Source of the DNA: Hydractinia symbiolongicarpus
Lineage: Eukaryota > Cnidaria > Hydrozoa > Anthoathecata > Hydractiniidae
NCBI RefSeq assembly: GCF_029227915.1
Contig: NC_079884.1
Location: 23,624,001 to 23,684,000, forward strand
Direction: 5' to 3'
Length of the DNA stretch: 60,000 nt
Shown here piece by piece: positions 1 to 12,100 of this stretch (position 1 is the stretch's first letter; every line of letters begins with the position of its first letter). A program made the translations under genes and the position numbers. Below the pieces are notes generated by a model, which saw only the letters and a program-made list of their open reading frames with translations, was not told the origin of the DNA and searched no databases.

Positions 1-160
1 CTTTTGAGCATATATTGTTCCCTCCGACTTGTCAAGACAGAATGTTAGAAATATCGTTGATATACCAGATACAAGCACCATGGGTAGTGCAAGGCCGATC
101 AAAATGATAGGAAATGTGCAGTATCGACCAAGCTTCCCGGTAGCAACTAAATCTCCATAC
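1..160 (-). CDS. Receptor exon: end of the filter, second membrane helix, start of the tail (cut by window edge)
   Basis: Starts YGDLVATGKLGRYCTFPIIL and continues as the hydrophobic helix IGLALPMVLVSGISTIFLTF, then CLDKSEGTIYAQK at the edge. YGD after the pore helix plus a following TM helix fits Pfam Ion_trans_2-type pores. Still open at position 1. Confidence 0.8.
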
Positions 161-3100
161 CTAAAAATAAAGAAGTCTTTAAACCCAATTGGCACAAAAC
201 AAATTCTGCAGTCCTTTCATCATTGAGAATCCTCGACCGGAATCTTCTAACTAACAACTTTAAGACTTATTAATTAAGAACAATATTAATTGTTCAGATG
301 TATCTAACACTATGACAAAATATTTCTTACCCAACTCTCATGACAGTTCCAAAACTCCACCATACGCCAGCTCCCCCGCCATGACGGTAATCTTCGGGAA
401 AATCTTCCTCGTTAGTACGGCTTATTTGCATTGGATTACATTGCTAAAAAAATCAATTTAGCATTGCAACATTTAAGCCACAAATTTTTAACTACACCCT
501 GCTTAAATAAGCAGCCATGGTAGGAGAAAAATTGTATAGAAGCCCTTGAATTTTCAGTAAGTACCCATAAAAACTTATATCGGCTTATTTCAGTTCTAAA
601 AACACGAAAAAATGATGAACTTTTATCACAATTTTGCTTTAGAAACTATTGCATATCGTGAAGAATATAAATCTTTTTTTTAGTCAATGAAATACGTATC
701 CTTCTTGAATAAGCTTTTACCTTCCTTATAATATGACAATAATTTCACCTACCACAATCCACATGATAAGTCCACAAGAAACAGTAAGCAGGCCACAAAT
801 CAACACAAACGTCCACAACAAGCCAACAGTTTCGACCATCATTTTCCCCATTAAATCAACATAGTCAGCGCGTAACGAAAATATAGCAAGGCCTGGCGAA
901 AACACAATAGGAATGTATGGATTCTGTTCATAGATAGTTCGTGAGCTGTCCAGTTGAATTGGCAAGATGATATTCGTACCGTCTTGCACAGCCATTTTCA
1001 TTTCTGTAGTTGTTTCTTTTTTGGAATCACTAAAATTCCCGTCAACCGTCCAATTAACATGCAGCCTACCGTGTCCATTAATACACACATCACAACAATA
1101 CACTACTGCTTCGGCAGCTATATCAGCAATTATACCGGCTGGAGTGTCAGCGTGGTTGTTCATTGAGAACACTGGTGGCCTAACTTGATAGCTTGTGGTA
1201 TAGCTAGCCTCGCATCGGCAAGTTTCTAAAGACGTCAGAAAGCTATGATATTTTGAAAGTCACAAGGCGAAATGTTAATGCCAAAGATATTATTCTTCAA
1301 AACCCTATTTTCTAATAATTTCGTTTTTCTATTTGGCATCTAAAACACCACTTTTAAGCTTGTTTCCCACTAGCCGTCTAACTGGAGTTTATTTACGATT
1401 TTGAGGCAGTTTATCGCCTAGTGTGAAAGTATAAAGTCGCGCAAATGAAGCCTGTTAAAACACCAACTTCGAACTCAAATTTGTTTGATAATATTTTAGG
1501 CGGCGTTTTTCATACTTCAAAAGCCGCCAATGCGAAAGTCATCAATGTTTTTAGATCAACGTCTAAGGCGTTTAACATACAGTTAACGATTAATGTCAGT
1601 TAAGCCACGGGGACAAGAGTCAATATTCTCAACCAAGAGTAACATATTTATGTTAATAACTATCGCCTAAAAATGTCAACTTGTGTCGCCAGAGAAGCTT
1701 TTTGTTGATCACAACACTTTTTGTTACTCGCAACGTTATTTTTGTTGCCAGTAACAAAACACAAATCAAATCGATTTGATTTTGTATCTTGTTACCGGCA
1801 ACAAAAGAATGTTGTATGCAACAACAAAAGAAGTTACCAGCAACAAAGAAAAGGTTACGCGTATAAATATTCTCCGTCTAGCAAACTTGCTGCCACAATT
1901 TTGATGAAACACCTTTACGCGTGACCAATCACAATGCAGCAATTTTGCTAAATGTTTTTTGCTAAATGATTAAAAGTCAAAATCAAAATGACGGAGGAAA
2001 GACAAGATATTAGCGCTGAAAATCAAGAGAATCAAACAAATGTACGTCTTTCTAACATTTGCTACATTAAAATGTAGCAAATATATAACACTTTAAAAGC
2101 TTATTTAAAATTTCAAAAAAGTTATCTCTTCAATATTTTTATTGTTCCGTCGAGAAAAAGTGACAATAAGTTTTATTAGCATAAAAATTGAAAAAGTCAG
2201 CTCGGTTAGACGAGCTTGCGTGTTCATATGTGTTTCTAAGGTTTTATGAGACCTCGCCAAGTGAGGCTGACCGGTCTATCTCGCCTGAATATGAACAGCC
2301 CCTTTGTGACATTAGAAACTATATAAATTTGATTTACTGTATATACACAAGGGCATACCATCGAACAAAAATTACAGCGTTTTTGCAGAAGTACAGTAAA
2401 ATTTGCCAAAATTACCGTATAGGTTCAAGATTTTTCAATGGAAAGTGAAATTATAAATTTTACTTAGGGCGTAATATAACTGTAATGTGAACGCAGTGTT
2501 ATTTGACACAGAAAAAAAATTACCTCCATAGATTGGATTTGCATAGGCACCAACACCTGGATATGTCAACGCGGCTATTTCAAACGCGTATTTTGTAAAG
2601 GGTTGAAGATTCGTAACAGTTAAGTTGTGTATTGGATAATCCACCCATATACTCTGCCGATCGTAGTCCGATGGTATAACGTCTTCTCCATTAATGCTTA
2701 CAGCGTAGTAAACGACGTTGTATTCAAACACTGTTCCTCTGGACTCATTGTACGTTAATTCATTCCATTCAATTTTTATCTCATCGAATGCATATCTATC
2801 AAACACAGTCGCGGTTGGGCCTACAGATGGCACTAAATGAGAATGTAAAGAAGAATGTTTATCACTATGTCATTATGTATACCCTAGAATACCGAATAAT
2901 CGCCCCTAAAACAAAGCAACGATATAAGATTTTCCTCGAATTATCCAAGTTTTCTCTTTTAATAGGTTTATGTATGTTGTTTTAAGGACATTTGATAACA
3001 ATTTTATTAGCAGAGAAAAACGAAAAGAAATTTCTGTCAGTCAACAGCCCCGGACAAATATATCGAGAAGGAGAAAGGAGTTTTAAATATCGCAACCACA

Positions 3101-6100
3101 AACAACTGCAGCCATTTCGTATCCAAAAACCATTTCTATCCATATAAAAAGCATTACTAGCTTGTCAATGTTCACAAAGGGCTTAGGATTTACATCTCAG
3201 CTTATTTCGTTAAAGGGGTTCAAATTTTTAATGATGTCAGCATGCTCTAATTTCCCGATAATTGAAGCCCTCTACTTTATAATGCGGACAGTGTGGAAGG
3301 TGCAGCTAGCGAACTTTTTCGATGTAGTACACGTCACATACATCACTACCAAATTAAAGAGTTTGATGCGTACTGATTACAAAGTGCTGGCCATGTTATA
3401 CTGTTTGCCCCCGAAAACGGTTAAAAAACGAATAATTTTCTAAATAATATTTCTAGGGTTGTAGCTGACGAATTTTTGCAATATTAAATTGTTAACCCAA
3501 ACGAACGGATGGTATTATCCACAGTAAGGGTTTCTTTGTGGCCATTATTTGTTAAGTCCACTCACCCTAACTGCTCCCAATATTGTAGTTGGATTTTGAC
3601 TATGTTTTGTAGTTGAACTTTGACTATGTTAGAATGGATGCTTTTCCACTTTTCAATTAACTTATAAAATTGCACATGTACATTAGTAAAAAAACCCTCC
3701 TTTAGTTCACAATTAATATTCTTGCATTATTTTAGAATGCGTTTTAAAAAAAGGCTGTTCATTAAACAGTTATATGCTTAAAGGTTGAGTTACAGTGCAT
3801 AATTACAAAGCTGCTGGGGATAAAGAGGAGGAAATCCATACTCCCCCTTTCCAATTCTCGTAAAGAATGCTTTTCTTCATTTCCTTGGCTACTAAAAATA
3901 ATGATGCAAATTCGTTTCTTTCATGGCCAACCAAGCTAGGCAAACATTATTACCCCTTCACCACGCTAACGGCGAAAGAATTGTTCTATCTGAGCACTAC
4001 GTATAAAAGATGACAAAAAAACAAAGGAATACCTGACTGCAAGCAAGTCATGTTGATGTGGGTAGACGGTCCTTCCCCTTGGCTAGTAAAACTTGTCAAA
4101 CGTATGGTGTACCATTGATATTCTGTCAAATCGGTTAAATCCATAGAATCGTATGTACCATTAACGACCATGATTTCTTCAGGATAGAGGTAAAACCCGT
4201 CATACAGTGCGCGTCGTTCCACGTGATGCATATATGAGGCATCGTCATCAAGACATATGTCTTCATCGTAGTCATATTCGTCGCATAACTGCAGATCGCG
4301 TCGCTTCCTCAAGTTTCTATTAGAAAAAAGAATCATGCTGAGTATATGCTTCAGGATAAGTAAATAAATGTAATAATGATTTATTCTCTGTGCTTCCTTG
4401 TCATTTCGTTTATGTAAGCAAACAACCATACAATTAAATGAATGAACAAGCAAACCACACTACACCACACTACATCAAACCACATCAAACCACATCACAC
4501 CATTTCAAACCAAATCAAACCAAACCTAAAACAAACCTTTTCTTTTTCGCCTCCTCTCTGAGTGTTACGGCATCGGGTCCTTCATTCATTCTTCTATAGT
4601 AAGCCCTATAGCCCTGTATGATTCCATGCTTCTCTCCCCAAGGAATTTTATCCCAGAATATTAATATACTTGTGGAAGTTCCGGAAAAGCCTTCCAGTCT
4701 CAAAGGAGGTGATGTAGGAACTAAAATGAACAAAGATTTATCTTGTATAAAACCTTTTGGCGAAAAAAACTTAAAACGACAGACTATGGCAGCTTTTGTT
4801 CTACTGATGCAAATAAAAAGTAAACATAACATGAAATTTTAATTTTTTCCCTCTTACGTCAATCAGGGCTTAGTTTCAGTAAATAACCGAGGCTGAATAT
4901 TGAAAAAAATGTGTATTTTTACTCGGCGTATATTTGGGAAGGGGCAATTATTCGGAACGGACATGCGTTTTAAAAGGAACATGTTAGGATTTTATTTGAT
5001 ACTCTTTCCAGTATTACAGTGAATCTTGATAATTCAATATGTAACAAAAAGGTTATATATTTGTCTTTAGTAATGGTATCTGTACTGTATTTATCGTTTT
5101 TAACGTATTTTGAACACCCTCCAAATAAGCCCCTGCTCTCCCCTTCCATGACATTTTTTTTCGGTCATAATTTTCGAACATGTCCATGGGTGTTTTTAAT
5201 CGGTAAGCAATAACCCTCTATGATTGTTAAGTTTTGATTCTTTATGCATTAAGGGAAAAGAAAGAAGATTGTGTATTTATTTCCAGAAAGTCTGTATTTC
5301 CATGTCATAGTAGTCCCTTATTAGTGCAAAAAAGTTAAAAATCTGGGACATAGCACATACGGTCTTCTTCTGTGTAAACGTAAAAAGGTGGACTTCTCCA
5401 GCCATTTGATACACTGTTGAACAACTGCACTTGGATGGAATAATTGGTAAAACGCTCCAAACCAGTAATATTCGCGCTCAAACCAGGCGAATTTACAACT
5501 ATTACCCATTCTAACGAGCTGTTGCAATTCGATAGTTCTGCTATTTCACAGTCCACAACACTGTAGTACAGATTGTAGCCAAGAACCTACAAAGTATGCA
5601 CAGAAATTGAGAAAATTAAATTTTGATGACAATGACAGTGACAGTGAAAATGACGTGACAGTAAAAATCACAATGACCATGACCATGACAAATGACAATG
5701 ACAGCGACAATGTAATTATCACTGAAACATATTTTTTTAGCTTAAATTAAAAAAAAACCTTAATTGAACCTCTGCATTTCTATTCTTTTACAGGATTTTT
5801 TCCTTGTTTATCAAAATCAAAATTTTATAAGTCAATGTTCATTTGCAAACAACAGAAAAACTTTTTGTTTGACAGATATTTGAGAAAGGATATACCCTCA
5901 AGCGCTGACATATGAATATTCTACTCCTTCTTTTGCTTCAAGAAAATTTTTTTGTTTGAATAAAGGAAAATATAGAGTTAAAGGCAGGAAATTTTGCACA
6001 CAGATAAATTAATAGAAAAAAACAGAAATAAATTTCAAGTATTTTAGGCCCTCTTTTAGTCTGATTATGGACTCGCCTTTCCGTTGGTCAATCCAGAACC

Positions 6101-9100
6101 TTCTTTTACTCTGTCCCAATCACAGAACAAACTCGAAGAAGATGTGTTATGGCAGGTGAAATTACCAGGTATCACAACAGGAGCTAAAAAACATTTAAAA
6201 AGATGAGATTGTAATTTTTATTACTCATTGCTTTTTATACGTCTTCACAAACTAAAAACTGAATGTACTGTTAAATGTATCTGCAGTGTGGCAATGAAAG
6301 TATAAATTTAATAAGAAAGACAGAATAAAAGTCATGCAGGAGCTGTGACTATGGACAGTTGTAATTCTGACGATAAAATTTTATTCTGTGAATATTTAAA
6401 ATAGTTTTCGAAATTAACCATACTTGATTTACTTTTCATATATTGTTTGAAGAAGCCGTAAGACCTGATTTTTCATTTCAAACAGAAAAAAGAAATTTAT
6501 AATGGTAGATATCGTAGTCCACAAAAGTTAAATAAGCATAGTACAGTACGAAATTCACAAATGCGATAGAAAATAATACATACGAGCTTCCGATGTAGCT
6601 TGCATTATTTCCTCTGAAAAATTTCCAATGCCTTTTATTGTCGAAGCAGCAATTTTAATTGTATAATTAGTATAAAACTTTAGGCGGCCTATTAAAATCT
6701 CATTTGCGGGAGCTCTTACACGTCGCTCTCTCCATACAGGTACTTCCAACGAAGATTCAGTGTATAAAATTGTGTATAGTGTGATAACACCACGACGGAA
6801 ACCTTCGGGTACGTCATCCCATGTGATGTTTATGATGTCTTTAGTTTTGTTTATAGCAAACAGATTATCTGGCGGCGCTTCTGGAACTAAAAATACATGG
6901 ACTATGAAGCACATAGAATGCAGCATTTTTGATTTCAAGGGTAATCAACGGAACAAAAGAAATTTTTAGTTGTCACTGGGAGAATATTTTGTTAGCAAAA
7001 GAAAAGATTTTTAAGTAGTTTCTTGCAACCTCCAAGCTCGCAGAGAAATAGAATTTTCTAGAATTTCTTTTTTATAACATTTTATATTGTGCAGCCGAAT
7101 AAATAAGTATTGTTGGAAAGCTTCAAATTAATTCGTGGGGATGGAACGTCGTACTATCATTAAGATAACTTACTGTCTTCATCCGTTCTTTCCTGACGAT
7201 ATGTTGAAAATACTCCACATCCCTTGCTGGTTATCCCAGCCACAGCGTAATCATATGATCTCCATTTTTCTAAATTTTCAATTTCAATGGTCTGAGTACG
7301 AGTCGGTTTGTGAGGCAATGTGTAGAACATCCATGGCTTTTTAGTATCGTTTACTTTTCTTATGGTAAAGTTGTACGCAATGATGATGCCATTTTTCTCT
7401 TCTTCGAGTATATCTTCCCAAAAAAACTTTAATGATGTGGAGCTAACGACGGATGACGTTATATATCGAGGCGGGGCGTCTGGAACTACATTGAAGAAAA
7501 AACATAAAGTTACAGAAAAGAAAAAATGTCATGCAGATAAGGAAATGTAATCTACAGCTGCAATTTTGAGCTAAAAGTTAGGTGTTGCAAAGCTTCGGAA
7601 ATTATAAAGAAAGATTTATACGATATATTGCGATGTTATGATGACAACCTTCGGATCTAGAATTAGCTTTTAATGGTTAACAATACTGAGGAGAGAAAAA
7701 AAAATGAAGTTATCCTAGCATCTAACTATTAACTTAAGAGAAAAAAATGTTAGCCAATCTTTTTTTGTGATTTTAAACAGTATTTGCAAAATGTACTATT
7801 CCTAAAATTACACCTTGCAAAAACATCCAATCAGAAAAATATGTAGAACCCTTGAAAACGATTGGTCAAAGCAAGAACGTGTAACGATTGTACTTTACTC
7901 GATATTTACTTTCTAAATTTTTGTTATCTTTAATACTGTGTCTTGTTAGAAAATGTTTTAAAAAAAAAAAAAAATTCTTACTTCCCGTATCTGTCATGAC
8001 GTAGATAGGCTGTGAAAAGTTCTTGTAGCCATGGCGAGTTCTTATAGCAACTTTAATGGAATAATTGGCATATTCTTTTAATCCAGTTAAAATTGCTTCA
8101 CGGGTGGTTCCATTTACTTCCCCATTGAACGTAGGATTGTCTACCCGTTCATATTTCACAAATGAGGCAATGGGAATACCATATATCAGTTTTTTATCCG
8201 CAATATCTTCAAATCTTACTCTTATTGAGGTATCAGATATGTTATTACCCGTCACGTTTGAGGGCGGTGCATGCGGCACTAAAATAAAACATGAGATCAT
8301 TAATTTCTACTAAATCTAAGCCGTTCAAAATAATTTATGTTTACGGGTAGATTTACTGTACACTTCACAAAAACGTTTAAGGTGTTGTTTGCGTTTACAA
8401 CATCTATTAAACGTTAAAAAAGAGTTGATTATATTGAGAAAAGAGGACCAAATTGAATTGTACTATAACAGTTCGTTCGGCGGTCAAAGGCTGACCAAAT
8501 TTTGCAGACCTACAACAAATATGAGGTCGGAAAAACTGATTTTGAGGCACTTCACAGATCGGCACTTTACGCTGGGGATTTAAATTAAAATTTTCCTTAA
8601 CTAATATCTGTTGCAGACGAGTTATCGTCCAATTCATTTACAACTTTGACTTTTTTCCCTTAGAGCGGCAATGTCGATTTTTCAATGTAGATTCTACGTA
8701 AGATTAAAATGGAGTGAAGAGGTTTTCCTTTGTCTGTGACAAACAATAATTCTCATTTTTTTAGATCCTTTAAAACAAGATCGCTTCCGTTAACATTCTG
8801 AAGAAGTTTTCTCGGCATGCCGACCTTGTCACACATAGAAGGCGGCATAAAAATGCTATCCTTGAATCACTGTAGCTTGGCTTACAGGTCGACAGTGCCG
8901 AATTGCGACGTTAATTCACAGGGCTGAACTTTAATATATAGAATGTTTCGTGTTCAGTAACGACATCTACTTACCTATCTATTTACCTCTAATTATTAAG
9001 ATTTTATCAACAAAGCCTAAAACATTCCATACCTGCAGTGCGTTCTTAAATTTTATTTCCTCATACAAAGGTACAACAATTTAGAAAAATTGTTTTACCG

Positions 9101-12100
9101 AACGTTACAGCAACTAGTCGCTGAATATCGAGAGGCAAGCGTAACGTATCAGTTATTTATGAATCTGCATCTTTTGACAACATGCAATGATGTGTACACT
9201 AAGAGTTTGTTTATATGGAAGCCGAGCTAGGTCAGGAGCAGGGCCAGCCCGTCTACCATGATTCCGCCTAAATGCTTTTTTCAAAGAATTTTAAAATTTC
9301 TTTTATATGGAGTGACGAGATGGCTTGCTTGCGAAAATCTCGCCTATTTTACCCGATATTTTTCACACAAGCGAAAATCCAGCTTGGCAAGTGAGCCAAC
9401 TTGGTTTGCCGAGCCAGTCAACCTCCATATTTTAATAATTAATTATATGAGATCGGGTGACATGGAAAGTAATGCTGTAAAAATTTGTACCGTATTCATC
9501 AGTTTGAACTCGACATGGAGGGCTGTACACTCCCTGTCCTGCACTTGTGAAAGCTGCTACCTCGATATTGTAATATGTAAACCAATCAAGACCAGTCAAC
9601 TGCGAGTGTAAAGAGTCACGGCCCGAAATTATTATCCATTTCGGATATTCTCCATCTTTGTAATACTTTAAACTATATTTAGTTATAACACCATGACGAC
9701 CTGCTTCAGGAACATAACCCCAAGTTATGTTCAACGATGTTCTGCTGGTGTTATATCCGTTCACGTTTACTGGTGCCATTGATGGTCCTAAAAAAGTCAC
9801 AAAGATAACGTTATTTGAAGCTGAAGTGTAGAGATATATAACAAGGAGATAATTTTGCAGAAGAGAAATTGCCGAATTGTATTCAGGCAATGCATACATT
9901 CTTTAAAATAACAGAGAGGCAAAGCCACCGATAAGACATATTTTGCAGAGCCACTTTTATTTATCTTACTTGACTGGGTAGGACATTTCAACCAACCAAC
10001 GGGTCGATAGATGGAAACCAAAGTTTGATGTTTCTGACAAAAAAGTTTTGAAATCAATCTTTTTTTATCAACGTTTGGTGTCCTTATGTATGTGATGAAA
10101 CATGTATTCCCGTCGAATCGACAAAACGTTACAAAAAATGCGCTTTAGTTTGGTTCTGTGATAAAAACAAACAGATGGGAAGGATATGACTAATATTACG
10201 AGAGTAACTAAAGATAACGACAACTTACTGTCTTGATGCGTTCGCTTAATAACAAAATCAGTGTAAGGCCCATCAGCTATAGTTACACCAGCTACTTTAA
10301 ACGCGTAAAAAGTCCATTTCTCCAAGCTTTCAATGGGTATGATAGCTTCGTTTTTCATGTGTCTAACCCATGGACCAATCACAGTAACACCATCATTAGC
10401 CACTTTTGCATATTGTACACTGTGACCACGTATATTGCCGTTCCAATCGTCCCTTGGTATTTCCCCATAACTGATATCTACACGTGTAGAAGAACGAGGG
10501 ACGGCGGTAATACTCTGTGGAGCTTTGCTTGGTGCTATAAGGCAAAAAATAAATAATAAATCAAAGTTTATACACATGATATTTAGATATCATGTGTATA
10601 AACTGACTGGAATGACCAGTCTAGCCAATTCGAATGAGTTTGAGACTGATGATTGGGATTTTTCCAAGTGATAATTGCGGTGTTTACAAGTAATCATTAA
10701 AGAAGAGGCGAACTGTGCACGGCACAGCTGCTAAATAAAAGTTCTTGATAAAAGTGTTGATTTTAAAGACCATGCCGCCTGACTTGGCCTGCTGTTCCAT
10801 AATAAATTAATTTGCATGTTACAGCCATAATAACAAAAAACTCCTGAAACAAAGAGTAAGAATCTTTTGATATTGAATATATTCGTAGAATTCGTATTCA
10901 TAGAGATATAATTTAATGTTTTAGCATATAAAAAACATTGCAGAACGACAACGCATTACACCCAAAATAAAACGGTCTGTAAAAATGTCAGTTTTGTTTA
11001 CATCTTTGTAAGTGCGTGCTGAATGATTGAAGAGTATGTAACCAAGTTTTCGCTCGGTGTCTAATATTTTGTACCAAAATTTAACCTTAAGTTTTTTTCT
11101 TTCTTTAGTGCACCCAGAACCCAAATTCTTTACAAATAAGGACACAAACGCTCGGTAAAAAGTGACCAAATTTTGTGAAGGCAGTTAATATCTTTTATTT
11201 ATCCAACTAAATATAGTCTCCGATTGTTTTTATACCGACTTTTTCTATCGAGGGTAAAGGCTATTTCCACTTCAATAAAATTTTTCGCGGAATGAAACGG
11301 ACTGAGACAAAACAGAACAGAAAATTTTCTACACTTTATAATATCGCACTCATTTCCATAGAGAATGTAAACTTTGCGCAATTCTCACGAGATAATCTGA
11401 TTGGCTGAATAATTCGCTACCTGCAGTTTCCGTACACAACGCAAAGAAAAAGTTGAAGTCAATTCTACTTAGCTCGGAACGGAACAAACAAGAAAATTTT
11501 TCACTCACGCGATGTAAAATTGAAGTACGCATACTCAGAAGCTTTTCTGTTCCAATGCGTTCCGTTTCGTGAAACATTTTCTTGAAGTGGAAAACAGCAT
11601 TAATAAGAAAACCATACAGAACACCATATGATGTCACCACTTACCTGCTTCAGCAGTACGAGTCAGCAGATCAGTTGATCTGATCCTGTAGGAAAGTCCA
11701 TAATAGTAAATATACGTTCTATAGTTCGTGTATTCTTTAAGATTGTGAAATGTTTTTGTACTTGTTTCGTTTAAATGCATTGTAAATGATTCCACAGGCG
11801 CCATGTGAAGTTCGTGAAAATATAGTTTAACATATTGAAGAGTGAAATTCATTGAAGCGGGAATTCTCGGTCTGTACCATTTATATTCAATCGATGTAGA
11901 GGTTTTACTGACAACACCCGTTCTATGGAAATTTGCATTCAGGTCTATATAAAGGAACAGAAGTTGTCAAAAAGGCTACACGTGTTAACGAAATATCAAT
12001 ATATAAAAAAATAATAAATGTTAATATATAGTTCACCCACAAGGAGAGCTGGCTCTTTCTTTTTCTCCTAACACTGCAAAATTGTTTTGGCCGACTTTAA

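Noticed and set aside
10068-10228. C-terminal extension of FN3-2 reading on past the donor as a short membrane protein
   Set aside because: The frame continues into the intron with a hydrophobic stretch, but the GTAAGT donor and the in-phase next FN3 exon explain the locus better.
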